Shown: positions 24,979 through 38,200 of the stretch, piece by piece | Position numbering within the stretch: the first letter of the stretch is position 1 | Layout of the letters: every line of letters begins with the position of its first letter | DNA from: Gnetum montanum | Lineage: Eukaryota; Streptophyta; Gnetopsida; Gnetales; Gnetaceae | Direction: 5' to 3' | NCBI GenBank assembly: GCA_015680685.1 | Contig: MNCI01022125.1 | Location: forward strand, 204,131 to 268,130 | Length of the DNA stretch: 64,000 bases | Made by a program: the position numbers and the translations under genes | Notes under the pieces: generated by a model | The model's database searches: none | Told to the model about the DNA's origin: nothing | The model's input: only the letters and a program-made list of their open reading frames with translations

Positions 24979-26198
24979 AAGGATTTCCTTCTTGTGGGCC
25001 ATCTTTAGACTTAACTTTGGAAGGATTTCATGTTCTTTAGAATTAACTTGTTTATTTAACTTAGTACAAAGATTTTGAAAATTTAAAAGTTCTTTACATA
25101 ATAAATCATACATTTCATTGTCATTTAGTTCATCATCTAATGAATCACCGTTAGTGAGGGCAATGTAGATGAGTTGAGAATTTCTTACACCTTCCTCCAC
25201 TTCTTCTTCACTCTATTCCCCATCATCCCAACTTATATAAAAGTTGAATTCTTTACTTCTTCAAGGAATTTGTTCTTGTATTGTACCCTAAGGCTACTAG
25301 GACCTTCAGAGGCCACATGGCCTCTACCTCCACACATCCAACATTCTACATAAGAAAAATCTAAGTTAGAGTTTAAAAAGTTCTTACCTCTTTCTTTACC
25401 TTTAGGTTGATTGAATATTTTTGGATATGTCCCTTTGTTCTTCCTAGAAATTAGTCTTTGAAGCTTCCTAGTGAGAAGGACAATCTCCTCTTCATTGCCC
25501 TCATCATGCTCATTGACCTCCTTCTCCTTGGAGGCAGTCTTTAGAGCAATAGGTTTTTCTTGAATTGCTCCTTTACTTATGAGATTCATTTCACAGGTGA
25601 TGAGAGCGCTTTGAAGTTCCTCAAATTTCAGAGTTGAGAAATCTCTAATTTTCTCCATAGCTGTGACCTTAGGCCTAAACTCTAGTTGTGGAGTGCTAAT
25701 CATTTTGATGATGACGATCCTTTTCGACAATTCTTTCCCTATTCCTCTAATGGCTACAACAAGATTGTTAGCTCTAGAAAAATAATCCTTGATTTTCTCA
25801 CGTTCTTACATTTTGAGTTTATCATATTCACTTTGCAGAACTAACAATTTTGATTGCTTAACAATAGAGGTTCCTTCATAAGTAGCTTGTAAAGATTTCC
25901 AAATTTCTTTGGCCATTTTACACCCTACTACCCTATTAAATTCTAATTTACTCAAAGCACAATATAAACAATTTTTTGCTTTTGAATCAAACATGAACTT
26001 ATCTTTTTCCTCTTGTCACCATTTGTTGCAAGGCTCGATGATGTTGGTGGTGTCGTCAATGGGTGGAGTGTAGCCTTCCAAGATTGACTCGTAGACTTCA
26101 AACTTCATGGATTTGAAGAACCCTTGCATTCTGGCTTTTCAATAGGTGAAGTTGAATCTATCAAACATGTGTGGCTTTGTGTATGAAGTCCCATCCAT
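24979..26198 (-). pseudogene. Copia gag, nested inverted copy
   Basis: On the minus strand gag begins at ATG 26198 with MDGTSYTKPHMFDRFNFTY and then KARMQGFFKS, the conserved start of copia Gag. It continues with MAKEIWKSLQATYEGTS (about 25915-25870), the helical Gag (UBN2-type) region FSTLKFEELQSALITCEMNL, and a CCHC knuckle CWMCGGRGHVASEG (about 25350-25310) in which the last Cys is replaced by Gly. The segment EEIVLLTRKLQRLI resembles SIRE/Maximus Gag. At least three in-frame stops are present. It ends abruptly at the junction with the forward LTR. Confidence 0.83.
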
Positions 26199-26228
26199 TG
26201 AAGTTGATGATAAAACAAAGAACACCAA

Positions 26229-26240
26229 GCTTTGATACCA
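26229..26240 (-). promoter_or_regulatory. Primer-binding site, nested copia element
   Basis: On the minus strand TGGTATCAAAGC directly follows the LTR. It has one mismatch to TGGTATCAGAGC, the usual initiator-tRNA-Met site of Ty1/copia elements. Confidence 0.85.
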
Positions 26241-26242
26241 CT

Positions 26243-27377
26243 TGTGGATCGTTGAACTTAGAAGGGAGGGGAGATGAATAAGTTCACCAAATCAAAACTT
26301 AAATAAACAAAGCGCGCACACAAATTTATGTGGTTCCCCAACTTGGGTACTCCACACTCGAAGGGTAGATTGCAAGCACACCTCCAAACTTTGTTGCTCT
26401 CAAAATGTGGTTGAAGGAACCACACCCTGTACAATCATCAAGCCCCACTTCGAAGTGTAGTACCATAGTACCAATCACTCAACCCCACAAGGTCTTGTTA
26501 GGCTTGGAAATGTGGCTTCAAGGCTTCCACAACCTTTACAATCTTGAGCTCTACACCGGAGTGTTATACCACAGTACCACTCACTCAATCCCGTAGGATC
26601 CTGACAAGCTCAATCACATCAACCCTACAAGGCAACAAGGACAAGAATTACAAGGAATAGTTGCAACTTAATTTGTTGATCCTTGCACAATTAGGTATAA
26701 CACACTTTACAAAGACAAAATGATTAGACAATGAGGAGCAACATAGAATTCAATGATTACAAATGATTGTACAATGAATACAACAATGCTTACACATTTT
26801 CCAATGCACATGAAGTCTTCTTATAGTTTTTATGTTACTAAATTCTTCTCAAAACTTGTACAATGGCTAGCTAATGATCACTAATGGTTGTGGAAGACAT
26901 CTTTCTCATGCTTGAGATGTCTATCTAAATCTGGCTTCAAATCTGGGAAGACATCTTTGTTTCCTGAAAGACGACTTTCTGAAGTCTCCATCCTGGAAGA
27001 CATCTTTGCTCAATGGAAGACATCTTTTTGCATTTGCTCTACATTCTGTAAAGACATCTTTGCCTCATGAAAGATGTCTTTGGCTAGGGAAAGATGTCTT
27101 ACTATTTTTGAAGACGTCTTTCTAAATTTTCTCAGAGTTCATCCCAAATTTTCCAAGATGTTTGCTACTTCCCAAAGACATCTTTCTTTATTTTCTCTTG
27201 TATGAATAGATATGTCTTTCTTCACTTTCTCTTGCATGATGAATGCATTGCTCCTTGTCCACAACTGTGCTCAATCCAAGTTCTTTTCCTACAAGCACAA
27301 AAACTACACATACAAACAAACAAACTTGTTTTCCATTTTTCTTAATGTTTTGACATACCAAAATGAAAAGGTCCACA
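26243..27377 (-). repeat. 5' LTR of nested inverted copia element
   Basis: 1135 bp, TGTGGAC...-type ends read on the minus strand (tgtggat at 26243, gtccaca at 27371-27377). About ten AAGAYRTCTT palindromes lie at 26895-27190. Its outer end abuts forward gag exactly at 27378, so it marks the insertion point into the forward element. Confidence 0.85.
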
Positions 27378-28255
27378 AGAGCCATCTAAGAAAAACCTAT
27401 TGCTCTAAAGACCACCTCCAAGGAGAAGGAACTCAATGAGCATGATGAGGGTAGCGAAGATGATATTGCCTTTCTCTTAAGAAAGATACAATGATTACTG
27501 ACAAGAAGAAACAAGGGGGCATTTCAAAAAAGATCCAATCTATTCAAAGCTAGAAAAAGGAATAAAAACTTTTTGAAGTCTAACTTAAATTTTTCTTCTA
27601 TAGAATGTTGGGTTTGTGGAGGAAGAGGCCATATGACCTTTGAATGTCCTAGTGCTAGCAAGGTACAACCAAAGAATAGATCTAATGATGAGGAATCGAA
27701 AAAGATTAAACTTATACAAGTGGGGATGATGGTGAGCAAAGTGAAGAAGAAGCATGCAATTCTTCCAAAGATTCACATCTCATTTTCATGGTACTTACAG
27801 ATGAAAATTCCTCACATATTATTGAACAAGGTGTAAGTGTGATGAAAGGTATAATGAACTTAAAGATAAAATTTTTCTTTTACATTATTTGATTAGGAAG
27901 ACAAAGGAATTTGTAATTTCTAAGTGAGATGCTATTCACTTTGAAGTGAAAGAAGAGATCTCAGGCATAAAAGCTAAGATTCATCAACTAACCTCTTTTA
28001 ATAAGGATTGCAGAAAGGTTCAAGAAGAAGAAACTGTTGAAAAACAACAAAAGAGTTTGGAGGAAGTTACACATGAAAATTCAAGCTCAAGCATAGTTAA
28101 GTTTGATAATATTGTTCAAGAGGATAATACTTTATTTGTGTGTAAAACTATTGTAGTAACCAAAATCTTAACTATTCTCATGATGATTAAAACAAGATTG
28201 ATGCTTGGTCTTGTCAAAAAGGATTTGGTAAGGAAATTGTGCAGACATTAGTAGT
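27378..28255 (+). pseudogene. Copia gag, forward element, C-terminal half
   Basis: Picks up mid-gag at the residues matching EKPIALKTASKEKE of the inverted copy, followed by the CCHC knuckle IECWVCGGRGHMTFECPSA at about 27599-27655, here with all four ligands (Cys-X2-Cys-X4-His-X4-Cys). A charged, coiled-coil-like tail follows to about 28250 (KEEISGIKAKIHQL, EEETVEKQQKSLEE). Frameshifts and stops separate the parts. The knuckle binds element RNA during packaging (family knowledge). Confidence 0.8.
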
Positions 28256-30196
28256 TGAAAATGAAGAGAAGTGAAGAATTGAAAATGATGCAATAGGTGA
28301 TCAGGGTTCTATCATAAAGAAAATGAACAAATAGAAACATCACATACACGATCTAATGAAAGAGAACCTAAGGATGAGGAGGTACTTCATGATAGGGGAC
28401 CTCATCTCAAACTCCATTAATCTTCTCTTCTTGCATGCAAGCAAGGTAAGTTAAGTTTCAATCTCTTTGCTTGCTAGTTAATGTATAAGTGTATGATTTC
28501 AGAATTCCAAAATTGTTTTAATTTGTGTCTTGTCTAGGTCAGAATTTTGGTGGTTAAAATGTTTAGAGCATTTCTTATAGCTTGATGCATTTGGTTTATG
28601 AAAATATGTAGTGTAGCACTTGTATTAATTTCCTTTGGCTCATTAACTTGTAATATTTTTAGTTTGGTTTTTGTCTTGTTTTTAATCTTGCTCAATCTAA
28701 ACTTCTCGGGATGATCTACTTCTAAGCTCATGACGTTTGGTATATTTGCCATAAGATAAGCCTTTAAAAATTCTATCAATATTACTAATTGGAGACCTTA
28801 GTCTCCACATTTGATCTTAATGTTGACCTATAGTTGTAGTGCTTTAGTGGTTTACAATGTTTACAAGTTGATCATAAAGACCTAAGAAGAGTTGCACATG
28901 TGTAGGGGGAGCCTATTCTTCATTAGCCATCATCATCTTGGAGGTCACCAATGTAGGGGGAGTCTTTGGAAACTTCAACCAAGAAACACTCAAACAACAA
29001 AACATGATATTCCAAAATGAACAATAAAAGGACATCAAGAGGCATTTTTTTAAGAGAATGGCAAAGTCTTGGATTAGTGTTCATGATCTCCTTTGGTAAG
29101 CAATGAGACATATGAATATATGCATATTCTCTATCAGCATGATTATCATTTTGTTTAGGATAAATGGTTGTATTTATTGCATTGCCTTGTCTTAATAATG
29201 GAATATAAATGTTTCTCTCATGGCTTCCATATCCTTTGTTGATGTTTTTCCAAGTAAGATATTTCTAGTTGAATTTAGAGATACAAGTTTCAATGCAACA
29301 GTTATTTCAAATAGATAGATTGCTTATTCCTAAATGATCTATCTTTGGTCTTTGGCATCAAATTATTTTTTGTTAGTCCTTTTTGGATTAGTTGTAGCTC
29401 CTTGTTTTTGAACCGAAAAGAGTAGATGTCAATGTATTGGGGATATCATCAGCCCACCTATTCGATATTCAAGCATGAGTTGAAGTAAGAAATACTTATA
29501 TTTTTATGAAAGAACACAAATAATTGATATTATTTCTTACAATAATATGAGCAAGAACATGATCATTCTTTTTATGGCAATGTATCCATGGTTTTGATCG
29601 AAACATCTTTTGAATAGTTTCCTTGAGATATACTTCCTAGTTCAAGAATTTAAAATTTGGCATGGTTGTTTAAAAAATGGGTGATACAAACATGGTTAAG
29701 AAGTTGTATTGCTATACTCTCCTTATCATAAAGATTTCTATGCCCTACTCTTTTGTTGATGTTTTAAAAAGATGAAGAATATTAGAAAATTAAAGAACCA
29801 TGCAATATTTACTACTGACTTTTTGGTTTAGAGACAGGTTACTTGATCTTCAAGGATTATACTTCACTTCAAGCTTTAAGTTTGAATACCACTTGAAAGG
29901 CTTGGATTAGTTCTTGACAAATTAGGGGTAGCTCTTCATGGAAGTTCGCGCTGAAAGATGTGTACTCTTTAATTGATATTCTTTCTTAGCTAAATGTTTT
30001 TTATCTCCTTGGGATTATCACATACTATTACTTATGCATATTTTTTGATGTTCCTGTTTTATGATGTCTCTTTAGAAACTAATTTATGTGCTTTATCCTT
30101 TTTACTATTGTTCAAAAAGGGGAAGAGCGTGATTATATTTATATGATTCACTAATCCATTTTCTTAAGTTTTGAACATCACCAAAAATGGAAAGAT
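28256..30196 (+). other. Internal region of forward copia element, no pol recognised
   Basis: No integrase, reverse transcriptase or RNase H motif could be found on either strand. It contains two tgtagggggag phrases near 28902 and 28953. The weak polypurine tract before the 3' LTR is caaaaatggaaaga. Confidence 0.55.
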
Positions 30197-31396
30197 TGTG
30201 GACCTTTTGGTGTGTGTGGCAAAATGTTAAGTAAAATGGAATCAAAGGTTGTTTGTATGATTGTCTGGTTGTTGTGTTTGTAGGACCAAGATGAGATGAT
30301 AAGGAACAAATTGGTTTAGACAAAAGGAGAGCTCAAAGAAAAAGGTCATTCACAAGGTCTCAAGCAAACATGCAAGAATTCAAAGAACATGGACAAGGAC
30401 CAAATAACTCACAAGCAAAGTTGTCATCACTAAAGCATGCAGAAGTGCAAGGTTAGGACAAGGAACGAAGAATTCATCATGCAAAGGAAGGTGAAGAAAG
30501 ACATCTCCAAGAAACAGTAGACATCTTAGTAGAATTAAAGGATGCACAGGCAAAGACATCTTCAAGAAATAGTAGACCTCTTTCATCGGACCAAGATGAC
30601 TTCCCCTAGACAAAGATGGCTTCCCAAAATAAAGATCAATTACAAAAAGATGTCTTTCCCCAAACAAAGATGTCTTCCCAGAATGGAGGCCAAATCTAGA
30701 AAGATGTCTCAGACACGAAGAAGACATTGTCCATGATTGTTAGCTAGCCTTTGCATGAGTTCCAAGATGGATTTGGAAACATAGTGGCTATAAGAAGACA
30801 TCATTCTCATTGGAAAATATGCAAGCTTTTGTACAATCATTGTGTAATCATTTGAAAATCATTGTAATAATTGTTACTCATTGTATTATCTTTTGTCTCT
30901 TGTAAAGTGTATTGTACCTCAAAGTGCAAGGATTAGCAAATGAAGTTGCATTCATCCCTTGTAATTGTTGTTCTCCCTGGTTGCCCTACAATGTTGATGT
31001 GCTTCTTGTGGGAAGGCATCTTGATTGAGCTTGTTGGAATCCTATGGGATTAAGTGTTGGTGTAGCACCACAACACTTCGAAGCAGAGCTCAAGATTGTA
31101 AAGGTTGTGTGATCCTAAAAACCACATTCTAAGCTTGTCAGGACCTTGTGGGGTTGAGTGTTTGGTGCAATGTCACAATGCTTTGGAGCGGAGCTTAGAG
31201 ATTGTACAAGGTGTGGTACCCTTCAAACCACATTTGAGAGCAAGAAAGTCTAGAGGTGTGCTTGCAATCTACCCTCCTAGTGTGGACTACCTAAGTTAGG
31301 GAACAACGTTAAATCTGGTGTGTGTTCTTTGTGCAAAGAATTTTAATTTAGGGAACTTATTCATCCCCTTCCCCCTTCTAAGTTTAGTTGTCCACA
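30197..31396 (+). repeat. 3' LTR of forward copia element
   Basis: 1200 bp, TGTGGACC...GTCCACA. A palindrome array lies at 30500-30740. The right target duplication CACAT follows. Confidence 0.9.
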
Positions 31397-31401
31397 CACA
31401 T

Positions 31402-32164
31402 GCCAAATATTTTGTGCATAAAGAGCTAATATGATAATGTGAAAGAATTGAGTCAATGTGTTGAAGAAACATTGACATCTTGGTAGATGAGTAAGAATAT
31501 GGATAAAAATATAGCATGATGTAAAATGCATAGAATGTTGCTAAAAAAACATCATTAAGAAAGGTAAAATCAACATTACTATCATTTTCCTATTCCTACT
31601 ATTACTCTCAAACTGGAGGTCTTGAAGTTTTCTTAGCAATGTTTTTAAAGAGGCCTAAGAAATTGTAAGCTCAATAGAAATGCACTTTTCATGATTTCTT
31701 CATTAGAATTTGAGAATAGTGATGGAATTAGAGTATCATTTTTACTTGTATTTCATTTTAATTTACCTTCACAATAGGGGATCAATTCAGTCTTTGCAAA
31801 AACTTTGCTACTATGATTTATCTTGCTTTGCGAAAACTTCACCTTTTTACTTTCTATACTTATAATCATATATTTCACATGCTTGGTAGTTGGACATACA
31901 TCAAACATTGGAATGCATTCTTTAATTTTTTCTACATTAAAGAGAAGAACCCCATTGGTAAAATGGAGGCCCTTCCAAATTGAAGATAATATTTTTACAT
32001 GGGATGCTTCTAATAATGTCTATAGGGTATCTTTCAATGCCACTAATTTCTAACCACTTGTATTTACATCACATGATGCAAACCCTAGGGATCTTAGACT
32101 AAAATATCAATGATTAAAATTATTAATTATGAAATCAAATTAATTATGCTCTACTTATTCTAGT
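31402..32164. other. Spacer, no gene supported
   Basis: AT-rich. A 76-codon frame at 31823-32053 has no recognised domain and is not supported as a gene. Confidence 0.45.
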
Positions 32165-32285
32165 TAGCAAGCTATTACTCACTTGGTTAGAGCATACAAC
32201 CGATGGTCTACAAGTCATAGGTTCAATTCCAAGGGCTACGTTGAGATACGTGTCACCCTAATAGTAAAAATATGTGTTGAGGAAC
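32165..32285 (+). mobile_element. SINE-like tRNA-derived repeat, second family
   Basis: tRNA-like head: CTCACTTGGTTAGAGCATA as A-box region (32178-32196) and ATAGGTTCAATTCCAA as B box (32217-32232), then gctacgttgagatac, shared with 16387-16490 and 16560-16625. A short repeated phrase (tgttgaggaactat, at about 32275, 32339 and similar at 32304) follows. No target duplication was resolved. Confidence 0.6.
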
Positions 32286-32633
32286 TATTGCATTAACAAC
32301 ATATGTTTAGGAACTATATGACATGGTAAAAAGTGTATGTTGAGGAACTATGGCGTTAGGTAGACAATTAGCAATGGTAAATCATCCTAAATCCTTTGCC
32401 TACCTTAATGGTCTACTTAACCCATCTTAGATTAGATAATAGCACCAAAATAATGCTCTACTTATTCTACTGGCTTATATGAGTTGTGCTTAAGGTACAA
32501 GAAGTAAGGTGTTGCTCTCTTTGTTAAAGTGTATGATTTATGGTAGTGTAATTCATAAGTTAGGTTCCAAGAATTAAGTTGAAAACTATTTTGTTTTGCT
32601 TAAGTTCTACAATTGTGTGGTTGTATAGCCTAG

Positions 32634-33411
32634 CGATGAAGCATCGTTTGGCTATGATATCACAAATGCTACATTGCATTTACTATATCATAGCTACTGC
32701 ATTGCATCCCCATTGATGTATCTTAGTTGACTACTATAATGTAGCTACATCAACACATCCCTGTCGACCCAACCTAAGATGCTCCAACGCAACCGCCATA
32801 TTTGCTTATAAATATGCAAGCATCCACCTTGTATTTACCACCTTTGGACATTTGTGTAGCAAAGCTCTTGCAATTTTCTTTTTTAGAACTTAGCCAAATT
32901 TCTCTTTGAGTGCCTGTAGCGTGAAATGAATTAATCAAACAAATTTTTATTTGAGTGGCATTGTATCTAGACATAATTCATAAATGGAAATAAAATCAAC
33001 ATTGATTCTTTCCATTGTAGCACTTGGATTACCACCTAGTTTATTTCCAAGCACTTTACTTTAAATGCATTATACCCAAGCTTTAGGGTGGGTATGGAAA
33101 GTGGTAATGAATGCCCTATGCTTAGGATAGATTAGTTTACTCTTACTCCCATAATTAGATTAGAGATTAATATTTTCATCTCTTTGTCCTTTTAATATTT
33201 TAATAATAAAAATGGAAATATCGTATACCTCAATCACATTTAACCATACTAACCAAGCTAACACAAGTAATGATTGAGAAGACAATGACTAATACATAAC
33301 ACTTAGGTATCTAAAATACTATTAGCTCCAAGGTTTATGGAATTCGACCAAATCACATGTACATGCTTATGATTCATATGGTTGGGCATAGGGAACACTC
33401 ACTGCTCATCA
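32634..33411 (+). repeat. 5' LTR of element C, internally deleted
   Basis: 778 bp. Relative to the 3' LTR it lacks about 300 bp after ccaagcactttactttaaatg (near 33050-33080). TATA-like ttataaatatgc near 32808. Confidence 0.88.
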
Positions 33412-33431
33412 TTGGCACCATTATTGGTGAT
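33412..33431 (+). promoter_or_regulatory. Primer-binding site of element C
   Basis: TTGGCACCATTATTGGTGAT, a decayed relative of the element D site, directly after the LTR. Confidence 0.65.
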
Positions 33432-33559
33432 GTTGCTTGTTGTGTGCTAAGTGTTCTAGATAATTACATCATACAAAGATCATTGTAGAAGCATAATGAA
33501 TCACCATTAGAAAAATAATAATATTTTATCAAAGGCATACTACAAGAGCAAACTGAAAT

Positions 33560-35900
33560 ATGTCTTCTTCTCATAGGGTTGATTCCCCACCTGCTAATGA
33601 TTCTACAAAGCAAACATGACAAAACAAGGAGAAACTCAAATGAAGTACCCCAATAACTTAAGGTTTTCTACACCCATCTAGATCCATATTATCTAGATTT
33701 TACTTTCATCCTCCACCAGGATGAGTAGCTATAGTGGAGATACCTAGAGGGCAACATTGTGTTACCACTTAATTAAGTTGTTCCATCAATGTTCATGGTA
33801 GCATTGATCAAGCTAGGACTTAAAGTAGCTACTTTGGAGTACCAAGTGATGGACCACATCTCTAGATATTAGCAACCTATAGAGGTCCAACTTTGAAAGG
33901 ACAAACTCATAGAAGCCCATCATAAGGCCTCTAAGGGCAAAAAGGTTCTAATCAAACTAGCATCATAATCCAAAAAGGAGAACATTGAATATGCTTTAGG
34001 GTAATCCCAATGCTAAGGTCCTCCTCCCTTCGATGAAGATAACATGACTTATTAATGGTTACATTTTACCTTGACAAGAAACCAAGGCAAGGTAACAGTT
34101 GAACCTAGAATTAGAGGGACCTCAAGGCCAAGGTTTCCTAGTCACTAAATAAGAGAATAACTAAGGGATTAGAGAAGGAGAGCAAGCTAACATAACTCTC
34201 ATAGCTTTTCATCTTCACCATCTTCTTCATCATTTGGCTATGATGAAGGAGAATGTAACTAGGATTGAAGAGGAAATGATCAAAGGCAAGGTGAACATGA
34301 TAGATGATCCTATTGTAAAGATGGGAGAAGGGAACGTAGAAAAAGAGCATCAAGAGAGGGATAGCAAGCTTCATCATTAGAGACATGGCCATGACAGGAA
34401 CCACAATGAACAAGATAACTATGATGAACCATTACTTGATACAAGGAGCATGATCAACATCGATGAGGTAGTTCACATCTCCACCAAGCATTAAAGGGAT
34501 AGCCACATCAAATAGCTTGATATGAATAACATTTCTAAATTTGAGGGAGGCTACAATCTAATCAAAAACATTATTTACAAGCCTTCTATGATGTCTGCGC
34601 CTTGCAAAATATTGAAAGTGGCAAAAGCTTCATCTCTTCCCTAGGACACTAATATAAGAAGTTGAAAGTTGGTATAGCTCAGTAAAACTAGCTTCAATTC
34701 ATTGGTGGTTCACAATGCTTGAGCACTTCAATGAGAAATACTAAAATTATTTAAGAGTATCCAATCTAAGAAAAAATATCCAAGGGTGGAAGCAAGAAAA
34801 TCATGAATCCCTTGATGTAGCCTTGGGCAAATACTATTCTCTATTGCATAGATGTCCAGGCTATGGATTTTCTCAAAAAGAGAAGTTTCATCACATCATG
34901 AATGAGTTTCATAAGAAAACAAGAGAGAACCTTAGGATCTATACCTAAGGAAGATTAACGAAACTATGAGCCCATTGGATATAAAGGTTAATTGAATAAA
35001 TGGAAAAAGAAGAAGGAGAGTTATGTAAAAGAAAGAGGGTAGAGGAACATAATCATGATCCAATCCTTCGCAAGAAGGAGATCCATATTTATGATCAAGA
35101 AAAAGAGGTAGCTCTTGATGAGATGACTTCACATCAAACCTTGCTAATACAAAAGTCTGTCATTGAGATTGAAGCAAGGGTAGATAACATGTGGGAATGG
35201 ATGGATGAAAACATTACAACCAACTTGAAAATCATAGAGGAGAAGATAAAGTAGGATCAATTAATCAAGACAAGAAAAGAAAAAAGAATAAGAAAATAGG
35301 CAAGGATACTTATCTACAAAAATGAAAAGCAGCTACAATACAAGAGGTTATAGAATCAAATTTAAAGGAGGATGGACATGACCTCAATATAAACATTCAA
35401 AGGACTATTTCCCGGTTATGTCACATCTACAAGAGTTTAGAGCTTTCAATTTGAATCCCAAGTTTGTGAAAAATAAAATGCCTAAGAGATTACTTTATCC
35501 ACAAGGTAATTATAGACAATCCTATAACCAACAATACCATCTAAGTAGGATTTCTTCTCAACCTCAAGACTACTATCAACAACAATGAAAAATTCATAGT
35601 CATGAGGGATGCCATCATCAAACTAGCAATATCCTTATTTTTAGTTGGATGCTTATAGATACTATGTCAACAATCTGTTTCTCTTGACGGTTCTACTAAC
35701 CAACCCTCAACTCACTTCTACTACCCTCTTGAATACCATCAACCCACAACATCTCCTATGGAATCACCATTCCATGCCTTTCACCATCCGTCATATCCTT
35801 AGTTCTCTCATACTCCCCTCAAACATATGTCACCACCAACAATGTAGGAAGAATTGACAACACATCCTTAATAGAAGAATGTTGCTTGTGTTGTGAACAT
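33560..35900 (+). pseudogene. gag of element C (broken)
   Basis: Starts MSSSHR at 33560 as in elements A and D. The gag core is recognisable near 34530-34930 (KFEGGYNLI, LDVALGKYYSLLHRCPGYGF). The distal part reads DYFPVMSHLQEFRAFNLNPK (about 35400-35460), matching element A. A charged linker at 35000-35254 is the longest intact piece. Many stops and frame changes are present. Confidence 0.72.
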
Positions 35901-38187
35901 ACAAAAGAATGATAGTGCTAGTAGTCCTAAGCATAAGCCTCAGAAATGCCCTTTCTTTAGGATGGTTTCCACACATATGAATAAAACTAGTAGACCTACT
36001 AGCTTATTAAGACCAATGCAAGGCCAATCTACTGCAAACCTTTCCTTACAAAAACAATGTCTCCTAATCCTATGCAAAAGCCAACAATTATCACCACTCC
36101 AACATAAAACATAAAAGTTAAACATGACACTGTGAAGAGAAAAAAAAATTCATGCATTACTAATAATGATAAAGGATGCAATTGTGGGCTAAAAGTTCAA
36201 AGTGTTAAGATGATCCCTGTACTAACCCACAAAAAATTTGAGGAAAAAGTGTGTCTGCAAAACCATGTTTACATAATAGTTACTAAACTAAAAGATACCT
36301 AGTGGCTAGAAAATGAGAATACCAAACTATCCAAAAGATGCATAGAAACATCCAACCCACTTATTAGCTCTTGTCCTAAGAAAATGAACCCAACAAAAAC
36401 CTTACAAAAAAAAACATCCTACACTCTAATCATACACTAGAAGAAAGTAATGAACAAGAAGACCCAAAAACTAAAATAGAATATAAAAAACAAAACATAT
36501 CTAGACTCTCTCATATAGAAAAACCTTCAAGTCTAACTAAATATATGTCTCCAAATGATTGAAACCTGATTATCATCAATGTTAAATATGCTAATAAGCA
36601 CAAACATAAATCACTAAAGATGATAAATGGAAAACTTATGGTGTGTAACCAAGGGAAATGTAGTCCATTTTCTAAATAATTGCCCATCTATTTAGTCATG
36701 GGGGAGATGCCCCATCTTGAATCAAGAATTGATAAGTGCATTTTCACTTTTTTGTTATTTTCTATTTTTGACATCTTCATATTTCTTCAAAATATTCTGA
36801 TTCTTAAGACATTTTCTTATTTCTTCAAAATAAGAATCTTTCGATTCTTATTTAGTACTACTATTTTCATATAGTTATGGTGGTCCTATGGGGGTAAGTT
36901 TGGGATGATGTAATGTGATGCCACTGCCAAAGGTATGGACTTTGTGTGAAACCTAGACGAATAGTTATGATGGTCATCTTAATAATAATTGACGCAAGAA
37001 CCTATTGTGAACATGATAATATACCTCATGCCCCAATCTCTACAATCCCTTCTTATCTCATTATTCACCTCAAACTACATGCAATTATGTACCTAATTAT
37101 TTTTTATTGTATACTGCAGGATCTTAACCAAGGCAGTTATGTGTTGTTTGGAATAAAGGCATGATCCACATTTAACTTTTAAGGTGCCCACAAACATCTA
37201 TAGAAGTGATTATGCAAGGGCATTGTGGCAAGAGCCTGCTTTAGGGAGGATCCACTTGCATGACTTTTGTTGATCATGGCTCTAAACCAAAATCTCACAT
37301 CTTCAAGAACATCATGAACAATTTCTCATTAATTTTGATTAATTTTTAATGCTTTTATATTGAACTATCCTTCAAATTTAATATTTCTTGACCATCTTTG
37401 AACCTCATGATTTTTAATATTCCAATACATTTGCAGTATCTTACAAACCAGACCTTTGATTTCAGTTGTTCAAAAACTTGCAAGGTTTCGAAGTTGAGCT
37501 CATTTATCATGGGGGCTAAGAATGTGAATTTTGAAAATTTCTAATACATAATTTTTGAACATTATGGTAACTAATAGCCTTAGGAATGTTATTTTGTAAT
37601 CATCTTGAGCCTAAAAGTTTTTTTTTTTTTCAAATTTTAAGCTAATTAAAAATTCAAAGAGGATTGAATCATTAAGGAAAAAAAATTTAAAACTAACGTT
37701 GATCCTTTGGTGATTGCATATGATGCCTAAATGAATGCCTAAGGTTAAAGGCCTATTGCAAGGAAAGGAACAAAGGCTAAGAGGCAGACATGCTCATAGA
37801 CAAGTAGCACATACAAGAATTAAAGCTCAAACATTGCATGTTTGTTGGCTAGAAACCCATGGGTTAATGAGGAGAAGTTTTAGTCCATCATTCAAAAAGT
37901 TTGCATAAAAAAAGAGAAGCATCAACATAACAACCAAGGTTGAAAAAACTACTGCTGTTGTCAACAACATGAAAATTCATCATTGGCGGTTTTTTGAAAA
38001 CTTCTAGAATTTTGTAAACTTTGATGTCTGTCTAGTCTTTTTATCATTTTGTAATACATCCACTCAATAAATTTTTATAATGTGGCACTCAAGTTTTATA
38101 ATGTTAGTTAATCTAGTCTTGGTCACCTCTTAAATTTTGTAATGGAACTTCATCAATTCTATATAACTCGAGAACGAATTTTTGGTG
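35901..38187 (+). other. 3' internal region of element C
   Basis: Non-coding. A tttagtcatgggggagatg motif at about 36691, a tatcatggggg motif at 37505 and the conserved block at 37211-37261. The T-rich stretch at 36740-36870 corresponds to those of A and D. Confidence 0.6.
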
Positions 38188-38200
38188 AGTCATGGGGGTA
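38188..38200 (+). promoter_or_regulatory. Polypurine tract of element C
   Basis: agtcatgggggta, directly before the 3' LTR. Confidence 0.8.

Larger units (their letters stand above)
24096..31396 (+). mobile_element. Ty1/copia retrotransposon, SIRE/Maximus-like, with nested inverted relative
   Basis: The 5' LTR fragment (24096-24978) and complete 3' LTR (30197-31396) begin TGTGGA and are flanked by identical CACAT (24091-24095 and 31397-31401), so they belong to one insertion. Between them lie an inverted fragment of a related element (24979-27377) and the forward element's own gag from mid-gene onward (27378). No protease, integrase or reverse transcriptase was recognised, so pol is lost or was absent. 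Confidence 0.88.
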
